A stretch of 64,000 nt of DNA from Clusia tigrina (Eukaryota > Arthropoda > Insecta > Diptera > Clusiidae). Numbering within the stretch: position 1 is the stretch's first letter; each line of letters starts with the position of its first letter. Location: NCBI GenBank assembly GCA_920105625.2, contig OV050033.1:130819821-130883820 (forward strand), in the 5' to 3' direction. Under the pieces are notes generated by a model. The model was not told the origin of the DNA. It saw nothing but the letters and a program-made list of their open reading frames with translations, and ran no database searches. Made by a program: the position numbers and the translations under genes. Shown here piece after piece: positions 23,405 through 32,480 of the stretch.

Positions 23405-24829
23405 TCATTTTCGGTCATTCGTTTTATGCGTCTTCATATGCGAATACAGGCCAGGATGCTGGGCGAACGTTTTTCCACACAGCGTGCACTTGTAGCGCTT
23501 TTCCTTGTGAATTTTATCGTGAGCCTGCAAAGCGGTGGTAGTTTTGAACTTAGCCTCACACAGATGACACTCATGATTGCGGGGTAGTGTCTCATGTACA
23601 GCATCCTGATGGTTGCGCAAGTTGATGCGCGTGAAAAACGTTTTATCACAAATATCACATTTATGGTTGCGCAAATTCCAATGCTTGCGACGACGATGCT
23701 CCAACAATTGCGAGGAAGTGGTGTGAGCTTTGCCACATTCGCACACAAATGGACGCTGGCCAGTGTGTTTCCGCATATGGGAATGGCGCTCTGTGGACGA
23801 AACAAAACGACTTGGACAATACTCACATTTGAATGGTTTTTCGCCGTTGTGACGCCGCTGGTGCAGGATAAGGTTTTGTTTGTTGGTATATAAGGTGGGA
23901 CACATATCACATAAGTATGGCTTGTCGGTTCGATGCGTATATTCATGGGTGCGTAAGTTCCACTTGCGGTTGAACTCTTTGGAGCACTCCTTGCATTTGT
24001 ATAAAGCGGACTTACGTTTTCCTTTCGATTTAGATATTTCTTTATGAATGGTTGAAGCCATCGCCATAGTAAGGCGCACACTGGAATCTTGAGATGGTGA
24101 AGACAAAGTCAGTTGTTTATTGGCATTTTGCCAATTAGTCTTAGAGTCTGTGAAATCGGTGGCACCCAAAATCAACTCATCTGCAAAGCCCTCTTCATAT
24201 TGGTCTTGCCAGAGCTCCTCATTTTGCCCCTCAAATTCCTCTTCACTTTGTTCCTCAAAGACCTCTTCATTTTGTTCCTCAAAGTCCTGTTTATTTTGTT
24301 CTTCAAAGAGTTCTTCACTTTGTTCCTCAAAGTCTTGTTCATTTTGTTCCACAAAGTCCTGTTCATTTTGTTCTTCAAAGATTTCTTCACTTTGTTCCTC
24401 AAAGCCCTCTTCATTCTGTTCCACAAAGTCCTTTTTACGTTGCTCCTGTAAGGACTCTTCATAGTGTTCCTCTAAATACTCTTCATATTGTTCCTCTAAG
24501 TACTCTTCATATTGTTCCTCTAAGTACTCTTCATATTGTTCCTCTAAGTACTCTTCATATTGATTTTCGAAGGTCTCCTCATTTTGAAACTGGAACGGTT
24601 CTTCGTTTTCTTCCTCGAAGCCCCCTTCATTTAGTATCTCCCAGTGCTCCACTATATGACTAGTGAATGCTTCCAGTTCGCTTAATTCTTTATGGCACAT
24701 TGTGCAGACATACGAATAGTCACTTTTGAGTGTGCTTATTATAAGAAATATTTCACCGCATTTAATCTGAATATTATTCTTAGTAAGCTGGTCCGGTTCG
24801 TATTCAATTACTTCAGTACTCATATTCAT
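23405..24829 (-). CDS. C2H2 zinc-finger protein with acidic Glu/Gln repeat
   Basis: A single-exon gene of 474 residues. KCGEI at 23-27 is followed by an atypical finger (C42, C45, H58, H62), the same N-terminal arrangement as in genes A and B. Residues about 71-215 are an acidic repeat of 8-residue units (EEYLEEQY and FEEQNEQD types). Seven C2H2 fingers follow at about 277-468. The fourth is odd: its cysteines are separated by one residue (FVCECGKAH) instead of two. There are no MADF-like domains. The protein probably acts in the nucleus as a DNA-binding regulator; the acidic part might be an activation or interaction surface, which is inference. A second ATG lies two codons downstream, so the exact start is uncertain by two residues. 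Confidence 0.9.
   Translation of the reverse strand: MNMSTEVIEYEPDQLTKNNIQIKCGEIFLIISTLKSDYSYVCTMCHKELSELEAFTSHIVEHWEILNEGGFEEENEEPFQFQNEETFENQYEEYLEEQYEEYLEEQYEEYLEEQYEEYLEEHYEESLQEQRKKDFVEQNEEGFEEQSEEIFEEQNEQDFVEQNEQDFEEQSEELFEEQNKQDFEEQNEEVFEEQSEEEFEGQNEELWQDQYEEGFADELILGATDFTDSKTNWQNANKQLTLSSPSQDSSVRLTMAMASTIHKEISKSKGKRKSALYKCKECSKEFNRKWNLRTHEYTHRTDKPYLCDMCPTLYTNKQNLILHQRRHNGEKPFKCEYCPSRFVSSTERHSHMRKHTGQRPFVCECGKAHTTSSQLLEHRRRKHWNLRNHKCDICDKTFFTRINLRNHQDAVHETLPRNHECHLCEAKFKTTTALQAHDKIHKEKRYKCTLCGKTFAQHPGLYSHMKTHKTNDRK
24185..24585. repeat. 24-bp coding minisatellite inside the zinc-finger gene
   Basis: Units around CCTCAAAGTCCTCTTCATTT and CCTCTAAGTACTCTTCATAT repeat about 15 times with 24-bp spacing. 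They encode the acidic octads of the gene at 23405-24829. All frames on both strands are open for long stretches, which explains the overlapping artefact ORFs. Four adjacent copies at 24463-24560 are nearly identical, so part of the array is young. Confidence 0.9.
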
Positions 24830-25395
24830 TTGTTACATTTTTTAATTCATACCCACACAACACTAAACAAATTTTAAGTTTACGAATGGAAAGGGAGAGA
24901 GATGAGATTAAAATGATACAAACGGTTTTGATTCAATCAGCTGTTATATTCCGTTACTTGTACCAAATATAAATGTAATGTGATATTTACATTTAAAAAT
25001 ATTTTCATTTATTCGCTCTGAGCTGAGCAATCCGAGTAGAAATGTAGTCAGAGTCGGGGCTCTAAGCGGATGAGTAAATTTTGAGAATAAGTATAATATT
25101 CATTTAAATATGATTTATGATTTCCATTAGTGTACCTTATAATATCTCCTATATATAGCCATTATATATTATTTAAATAAATAATTAACTTTGAAAATAA
25201 ATATACAAAGTTTGAATGAACCAATTTTAAAATAATTTATAATGAATAAATATATAAATTATTTCCAAAAAATATGGATGAATTTAAGTAAATTTTTTAA
25301 GATCAGATGACACCACTTAAATGTAATAAAAAAGAGAGAGTAATAATGAGACACAGCAGTTTAGAGTGGTGTGGATAGAATTTGATCAGTGATTT
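24830..25395. other. Upstream of zinc-finger gene C
   Basis: AT-rich sequence; promoter of the minus-strand gene presumably lies at the left end. Nothing else recognised. Confidence 0.4.
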
Positions 25396-25727
25396 CACCA
25401 CAAGTTAGCTTAGTTGTCTGGATGGACGGAGTAAAATAGCTGAAGGCTCAGGTTCGATTCCTGTGAGGATTTATAGTTAGTGGGCTGTTGATTTCTGAGA
25501 CATAATATATGCTTGGGGAAAAATTGTCTTTCATTGAAAGATCTCTGATGAGGACAAGTGGCGTGTCCAAAATAGCTATAAGATCTCCCAAAATGTTTCA
25601 ATAATTCTCCTTCTGACAATTGTTACGGTGGCATAACCACATATTTGCATCTACAGAGTACAAATTGTCTGTCAATAAATACGAGAGAAATAATCTTCAT
25701 TTTCACTGAATTTGACGACTGCAGACC
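25396..25727 (+). mobile_element. tRNA-headed repeat with one terminal inverted repeat (copy 1)
   Basis: A Pol III type A-box TAGCTTAGTTGTCTGG (25406-25421) and B-box GGTTCGATTCC (25451-25461) open the element, as in tRNA-derived SINEs. The body contains TTTCATTGAAAGATCTCTGA and GGCGTGTCCAAAATAGCTA. The right end (25670-25727, TGTCAATAAA...GACGACTGCAG) matches the right end of the inverse-oriented copy at 35434-35825, so it behaves as a terminal inverted repeat. The left TIR is missing or too decayed to see. Confidence 0.75.
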
Positions 25728-26059
25728 TACTCTCATATATAATATATATTTTAATAAAGCTGAGTTATTTAATGTAGTCCTATGTCGGCACTCTCTTGTC
25801 AAAAATATATATTATTTTGTCATAATTATTACAGTCGATCTATTTATTGTACGAAATACATTATTCAACCGACGCTATTATAAGTTTTTCTTGCTGATTT
25901 AGATTTCCCAAGGCAAAGTCGACTAACTTAGAAGTAGAAATTTGAATAAATTATCGACTTTAACAATATTCCAAATATTCAACAATGTTTGACAATTCAA
26001 ATTGAAAACTCAAAAGTAATTTATATGAAATTTCAAAGTTACTTATCAAATGCTATATT
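25728..26059. other. AT-rich intergenic DNA
   Basis: Nothing recognised. The 85-codon ORF that starts at 25645 is partly inside the repeat and is not gene-like. Confidence 0.4.
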
Positions 26060-26249
26060 ATTATGTATATAATTTTAAAATTTATTATAATATATTAAAT
26101 TAAATTTACAGTGAATATATATTTTATTATTAATATATTTTTATTATTATGTAAACATTTTTAAAAGTTATTATAATATATTAAAACTTAATTTATAGTG
26201 CATGTGTATTCTATTATTAATATATTTTTATTATTATGTATACAATTTT

Positions 26250-26400
26250 TTGTTCCACCTTGAAGGAAGTATAAATGGTGGGGTGTTGTTCTCAGTGAGG
26301 AAGGGGGATGTTTTAATAAGTGCAAGCCTCACATAAGAAATCTGTGACGACAGTTTTTGATGCAACAGGCATTTTTACCCTCTCTACCCAAAAAAAAAAA
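26250..26400 (+). mobile_element. Short poly-A retroposed insertion with 14-bp target duplication
   Basis: The 14-mer ATGTATACAATTTT occurs at 26236-26249 and again at 26401-26414. The 151 bp between them end in a run of A. This is the signature of target-primed reverse transcription of a polyadenylated RNA. The insert has no recognisable ORF; it could be the 3' end of a LINE or of a host transcript. Confidence 0.8.
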
Positions 26401-26424
26401 ATGTATACAATTTTAAAAGTTATT

Positions 26425-26539
26425 CACATAAATATCAGCGAGCTGAAAGCCCTGACAGCTAGTGCTCCTAAATATTGTAGGATAAGAATTGATTCTTATC
26501 TTTCTCTTGTAAATAAATAAATAAATAAAAATAAAATTT
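26425..26539 (+). mobile_element. LINE 3'-end fragment (family D) with 9-bp target duplication
   Basis: AAAGTTATT lies at 26416-26424 and again at 26540-26548. The 115 bp between hold ATCAGCGAGCTGAAAGCCCT, CTAGTGCTCC and GATAAGAATTGATTCTTATC, and end in AAAT repeats. The same sequence occurs inverted at 15110-15230 and, shorter, at 31524-31590. Confidence 0.8.
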
Positions 26540-26745
26540 AAAGTTATTATAATATATTCAAATTTAATTTGTAGTGAATGTGTGTTAATAATGTATTTTT
26601 ATTTATATGTATATAATTTGAAGAATTATTATAATAAATTAAAATTTAAATTCTAGTGATTATGTATTTTTATTTTTATGCATATAATTTTAAGAATTAG
26701 TATAATTTTGAAAATTTAACTTCTAGTGAATATATACTGTTCTCA

Positions 26746-26949
26746 CTGAGGTAAAATGCAACTGTGCGTATACGATATTACTTATTTATCAATGAGGTCT
26801 AATTGGTCTAGTGACAGTTGAATGTACTAAAAAATTCAAAATTTCCAAACACTAACGAATACCGTATAACAATAATATACGATATTTGGTTTTTGTTTTG
26901 TTTGCAAATGTCGTTTTTAAAGTATCTCTATACACGGTCTTAGCTGACA
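26746..26949. other. Upstream of the probable fzr 5' exon
   Basis: No clear core promoter motif. The following segment contains CACAGTCGG near 27004, which fits an initiator. Confidence 0.3.
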
Positions 26950-27420
26950 GCTAAAGCCTGTGAAGAAAAGCGCATTTGTCAAATTCTCTTCACTTCGTTC
27001 GTACACAGTCGGTCGTTCTCAATCGGTGGAAAATCTTGGAAAAACTAAGTTTTCCTTGAAACTACTGTAGAAAATTGTGAAAAGAAACTTTAAAATATAT
27101 ATTTTGCATTTGCCTTTACTAATATTTGTGACAAAGTGAAGAATAGGATTACTTTTTGAGTGGCAAACAAATTTTGTGGGTGTTGGAACACAGTGTCGAG
27201 TTTTCCAAATTTTCCATTTATTATATTTTCCCTTCAATTAAATGCTTTTCGTTTTGTATCACAAATACGTCATACATATATATGACAGAAATTAGTGCCG
27301 ACCTGGAAATGAGAAGTGATAGAAAATTATTAGAAACTTTATTGTAAATTGTGTATGATATTGACGAATATATTGTGAAACATTCTTACATCCGACTCAG
27401 CACGACAGAATTTGGAAGCG
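26950..27420 (+). promoter_or_regulatory. fzr: Probable 5' UTR exon of fzr
   Basis: The stretch ends at 27420 in a strong donor (AGCG then GTAAGT), and the next strong plus-strand acceptor is TTTCTTTACAG ending at 37050, just before the first fzr coding exon. The GC content rises here, and an initiator-like ACACAGTC is near 27003. The link is inference; no transcript evidence is available. Confidence 0.35.
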
Positions 27421-29275
27421 GTAAGTTCCAATAACAATAGTACCAATTGCTGTAGATATATCCCCTTTGTTTCTAGGGGAGTGGCTGGCAGAGCAGCTGG
27501 GGGAAAAGTGGATGCGCTCTGCCCTCTACAAAATATAACGTTCTTTGGCAAACAAACGTTCTTGTGACCGTACTTACCTCTTAAATAAGTCTGAATGGTT
27601 GGTTGGTTAGCTTTAACGAGGGGGAGGTGCATAGCCAACGCACTGGAGCAAAGTTCGTGCGTTAGGTGCAGTCTGCGCTATTATGCCCTTGACATTATTT
27701 TAGGGGAAGTTATTGATTTTCTGTTTTCGATTCAGCAGCTTCGAAGGGCGAACATTGATAAATGCTTCTAAATAAGTGAATTGTTGGTTTAGTTATGAAA
27801 AATTTACAAAATTCGAGAAGTAAAAAAAATTGGTTTTGTTTTTCTTTTCAAATTTTATGTAATTATTAATTGAATGGCAGCTTAATTGCAATGTAATAAT
27901 TAAATTCGATAATTATGTGAGTAGAAATGCCAAAGCTAAAAATTTGCATTACGTGAAATGCTGTTTTAATTTTTTAAAGAAATTTAGAATTTAATTAAAT
28001 TTGCCATTGGCGAAATTTTATGCTAATTTATATTAGAAGAATAAATGTACTGTTATGTTATTTATGGCAGGGGTTTAGTTAGTCGGGGTAGTTAGTTTTA
28101 GTCGCAAACAAGACGAAACATTTGTATTACATGCTTTTTATTTTGTTTTGTTTTTTAAGAAATATACAAAAAAATTATTCTGCATTTTTATCCTAATTTA
28201 CATATATTAAAATAGAATTGTATTTTTAAGGCAACGCGTAACAAAGACAAGTATTTTCTTGCTGGCATATAATTCTTGAAAATTTGGGCATTACTTGTTT
28301 CATAATTAAAAACAGTTAATTTTTCTTCGAATTGTTTTAATTGCTTCTCTCACACTGATAAAAAAAAAACTCTTGAAACTATTTGCTTAAGACTTTTGCC
28401 ATTATTCCAGCAATTACTTACTTTAAGAGAAATCATAGTGTGTAATATTTGAATTTGAATTGTTCTCACGATCTAAAAACCACGAATTTCCTTTCCCACA
28501 TGATTGTTAATAATACGAAACCGCAAGTAAATTAGAAAAAAGTTAATTTACAATAAAAGCAAAAGCTCATATTTTATATTCAGCCTTAATTTTGTTATCT
28601 TCCACACAATTATCATTCTCCGTGAAGCTACGACAAAATTCTGATAAGAATATTGGCGTTAACTGCCAACACACGTATGAGAACGTTTTCGGTTAGCGGC
28701 GCTGGTGGTGTGCATGCCGAGTGTGTTTATGTGAGTGTGTGTGACACGGTGGCTGTGGTGTGCTGCTTTGTGCGGTGGTCTATCGCCGGCAGAAGCGAAC
28801 GAAAACACCGCGTACAGTCAGAATGCGCTTAAACTTGTTTGTATTGGGTCAAGGGGGTAGCATAACGAAAATGCATCCATCCATTCACCCTAAAAAGAAA
28901 TTCATTGAAAAAACTTAATTTATATGCATAGAAATATAAAAATGCATGCTTAAAATGTAGAATAAGCACAAAGTCCCCACCGCTGAATGCATGGGGCCAA
29001 CGCTAACATTCGTATTGATAGATGAACTTTACTTTGTTATTGTTATCTTTGGAAAACAATTGCACTTCGCACTTGTTATAATGTCGTTGTCCCTCGTTGT
29101 TAGTTGTAAATTGCGAAATCTAGTGAATATGTACTATGTTAAAAATAGAAATGATTCATGGTGCTTGTGGAGCACTAGCTGTGTGCGTGGTGCCCCCCTT
29201 AAGGTCTTCGATTTAATTGTTTTATATTTAATCAATAAAAATTCATACTTTATTATACTAGAAATCCATTAAAAT
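27421..29275 (+). other. fzr intron 1 (first part), nothing recognised
   Basis: AT-rich sequence with a GT-rich patch near 28690-28780. Short ORFs, including 28991-29272, carry no family features. Confidence 0.35.
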
Positions 29276-29287
29276 CTATTTGCATAC

Positions 29288-29805
29288 TATTTAGTGCAAT
29301 ATCCCCGTTGGTGTAGTTAGTAGCTTCCGAAAAAGGAAGATCAAACAACACTAGAGGATCAAACAACGCACTGTGGTGTGACCAGACAAGATTTAGACTA
29401 CCATGGACAAGAGGCGAGTTAAGCAGTTCTCAATTAAACTCAGCTGAGACTTCATCAGCACACCGATCTCTGTGTTCACGGGACACTGTTGATTGGTAGA
29501 CATGCTGAAGGCTATTGTTGCTATTCAATGACTTGTCGCGGCTACGGCTCTGAAGAAGAGGAGTCATCTCTCCATCTCATGCGTCAGTGCCCTCGCTAGC
29601 TAGACAAAGACATATATTTCTGAGCTCCCCCGACGTCAATGGTTTGAAAGTATTATCATCCATTGGTTTTAGGAATATAGCCAAGTTCACAACGGTATCA
29701 CAATGGTTCACCACGTGGTAAATGGGGGAGACGGTTTCTTATGGTGTCACAATGAGCTTTATGTGAGCTTTTCCGAAGAATATTGCCACTCTAACATTAT
29801 CTAAC
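29288..29805 (+). mobile_element. 5'-truncated LINE (family A), RNase H tail and 3' UTR
   Basis: The 12-mer CTATTTGCATAC lies at 29276-29287 and 29806-29817, a clean target-site duplication around 518 bp. Translation with frame changes gives the tail typical of RNase H-bearing LINEs: a TGHCLIG-like motif, then C.GCG, EEE and HLMRQCP. The end is TTATCTAACC. The insert is truncated at the 5' side, as usual for these elements. Confidence 0.85.
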
Positions 29806-29817
29806 CTATTTGCATAC

Positions 29818-29975
29818 AACTCCCCGGACACTGCCCGTAGACCACATCCTCACAGATTGCGTTAAATTTAACCACATCAGATCAAAAATATTCCCAATCT
29901 TAACCCCTAAAATTCCTTTAAACTCCATGAATTCCGTTACCATCTGTAAATTTTATAATTTTTGCCTTCCTTGTA
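29818..29975 (+). mobile_element. Small LINE C-terminal fragment
   Basis: One frame reads VDHILTDCVKFNHIRSKIF and on to ICKFYNFCL, which resembles the last residues of Jockey/R1-type ORF2 (H.L..C..F...R). It lies directly right of the family A insertion and is a different element. Confidence 0.45.
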
Positions 29976-30221
29976 GATGGCCATGACAACCCGTCACCGG
30001 ATTACGTCTTCGCCAATCGAAGACTTTCATGCGCTTCTGCTAATCGGTCGCTGACTCCAATTTCTGACACCAAGTTTGTATACGTGTGCCTCCACTTGTT
30101 CATTCCATCAGAGTTTCAGTCGCCCTCCTTACCTTTCTCCTTCAACTATCGCGTCAAACACCTTTCTGGTTGGAGCATCTTTGTCCATTCTAACGACAAG
30201 TTCCAGCCAGAAATATATGTA

Positions 30222-31473
30222 CAAGGGCGGATTGATATTGAAGCTACCTAGCGCTAGATGGCAGCACAAACACTAAAACTTTTTTTTTTAAAGAAATTGC
30301 GATCTGTCAAACGTCAGCTGTTAAAATTTCACCCAAATTCATCGATTAGTTTATTTGTTGTAGTCGTTTGAAGTAAGCAACTTTTGTGTTTCTTGAAAAA
30401 TGGAAAAAAGCGAATTTCGTGCAGTGATTAAACACTATTATTTGAAAGGGAAAACGGCGAAAGAGACAGAAGAAAAGCTCGATAAACATTACGGTGAGTC
30501 TGCTCCGTCAGATTACATGGTAAAATATTGGATTGCTGAATTTAAACGCGGCCGAACAAGCACTGCAACAATACCATCAACAGGAAGACCAAAAGAGGTG
30601 GTTACTGAAGAAAATATCAAGAAAATCCTCGATATCGTTATGAATGATCGCCGAGTCAAGTTGCGTTTCAACAATGGTAAACATATCATATTAACGTGTG
30701 TTCAACATTTTGCATGAACATTTGCATATGAAAAAGCTATCGGCAAGATGCGTGCCGCGTTTGCTCAGTGTCGAACAAAAACCAGTTCGACAGACCTCTT
30801 CACAGCGGTGTTTGGACATGATAAAGCGTAATCCTGTTGATTTTTGGCGTCGTTGTTGATGAAATGTGGGTCCACCACTACACACCTGAAACCAAAAATC
30901 AATCGAAACAATGGGTGGAAGCTGGTGGAAGTGCTCCGAAGAAGGCGAAGGCAGTGAAATCGGCTGGCAAGGTTATGGCCACTGTATTTTGGGATGCACA
31001 CGGAATATTGCTCATCGATTATCTTGAAAAAGGATCCACAATCACAGGAAAGTATTATCGTGCATTATTGGATCAATTGATTGCTACAATCAAGGAAAAA
31101 CGACCACATTTAAAGAAGAAAAATGCTCTTTCTTCAAGACAACGCACCGGTTCACACAGCATTAGATACGATGCTAAAATTACGTGAAATATACTTCGAA
31201 TTGGTTAATCATCCACCTTATAGTCCAGATTTAGCTCCTAGTGACTTTTTCCTGTTTCCAAATTTGAAAAAATGGCTCGCAGAGATGATTACCGAAACTA
31301 ACGCGTATTTTGAGGGGTTCCCGAAATCGTATTATTCAGATGGTATAAAAAAGTTGGAATATCGTCTTACTAAGTGTGTCGAAGTAAAAGGAGACTATGT
31401 TGAGAAATAAATGGTTTTTGAAAAAACAATTTTTTTTTCCTATTTAGGTAGCTTCAATATCAATCCGCCCTCG
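30222..31473 (+). mobile_element. mariner transposon with intact ends, dead transposase
   Basis: The 29-bp ends (30222-30250 and 31445-31473) match inverted at 28 of 29 positions, start C(A/G)AGGGCGGATTGATATTG and are flanked by TA on both sides. The transposase reads from ATG 30400 (MEKSEFRAVIKHYYLKG) to the stop at 31410. Catalytic residues of the D,D34D set are visible: VVDEMW near 30855, QDNAP near 31130 and APSDFF near 31240. Frame slips near 30685, 30848 and 31120 break it, so it is inactive. The N-terminal HTH region looks like the mellifera/mauritiana side of the mariner family, which is uncertain. Confidence 0.93.
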
Positions 31474-32324
31474 TATTTGATTGTCATCAAACAAATATTT
31501 CAAATACTCTTATAAGGTTTGATTAGTATCAGCGAGCTGAAGGCCCTGGAAACTAGGGCTCCTTTCTGATTGTTAAATAATAAATAAATTATAATTTTTC
31601 AACTAATATTCAAGTAATACAACTAGCATAATTGTCTACTAGTGTGTTGATTTTATTGCATTATAATACTGTGCCTTGTGTGTAAATATTTATTAAAAAT
31701 AAAAAAGTATGTGCGGTTATGGCACATATTATTGTATATATTATTATGCAAGTGCATATTTCTGTATATTCTCTCGCATGTGTGTTTGTATGTGTGTGTG
31801 TAATTGTCAACTTCGTAGTTTATAAACTGTATTGCCTCTTCTTCTTCCTATTATAGATTCATTCACAATCATATTTTCAATTCTTTTTATGATATAAAAC
31901 GTAGACAATTTTTTTTACTTACCGTGAATAATATTTTTGGAGTAGCATATAATACATTTCCTTGGTTTCTAGCAATTAGGACATGTATGTGTTATTTTTT
32001 ATCTCATTCATATTTTTCCATAACTGTGCCTCACTAGGGTACCTTTTGCTGTGGTAGCGTATTCATTGGTGTCTAAAGACTGCATTTTCAGTTATTTAGA
32101 TTTTACAAATATTTGTCTCTTCAAAACATTTCTCACGTCCATTTTGCAGCATTTACATATTTAAATTAATGAAGAGCGAGTGATGAGTGAATTGTGTTGT
32201 TGCTCTTATTGAATTTTACTTATTGCGCGCTCCTTGTCAGTGAAAATGCAATTTTTGTTATTTAATTGAACCAAATCAAGGCAATAAAAATGCATACACT
32301 TAAAAAGGTGCTATTGACCTGTAA
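31474..32324. other. fzr intron 1 sequence with a family D LINE tail
   Basis: 31524-31590 carries ATCAGCGAGCTGAAGGCCCT, CTCC and an AAATAATAAATAAA tail, a third family D end. The remainder is AT-rich with a GT microsatellite at about 31780-31800 and no genes. Confidence 0.5.
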
Positions 32325-32480
32325 AAACAACAACACAAACAATAACAACAACTACAGTAACAAGAACAACAACTACAGTAACAAGAACAACAACTACAGT
32401 AACAAGAACAACAACTACAGTAACAAGAACAACAACTACAGTAACAACAACGACAATAACAACAACACCAACAATAAAAG
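32325..32480. repeat. 18-bp tandem repeat in an AAC-rich tract
   Basis: AACAACTACAGTAACAAG repeats about five times and passes into AAC triplets. Open frames here (Asn/Tyr/Ser repeats, and Cys or Val repeats on the minus strand) are artefacts. Confidence 0.95.

Larger units (their letters stand above)
26060..26745. repeat. AT-rich tandem repeat, ~100-bp units, split by two retroposed insertions
   Basis: Units carry TTATTATAATATATT, then a TTTA..GTGAAT or GTGCAT segment, then TATTTTTATT and ATGTATACAATTTT. About five to six degenerate units can be followed on both sides of the insertions at 26250-26400 and 26425-26539. Confidence 0.75.

Noticed and set aside
24113..24464. Leu/Phe-rich and Ser/Cys-rich plus ORFs over the zinc-finger gene
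   Set aside because: They are alternative frames of the 24-bp coding repeat of the minus-strand gene.
25406..25470. Working tRNA gene
   Set aside because: A- and B-boxes are present but no cloverleaf acceptor stem can be drawn, and the sequence recurs in a dispersed repeat.
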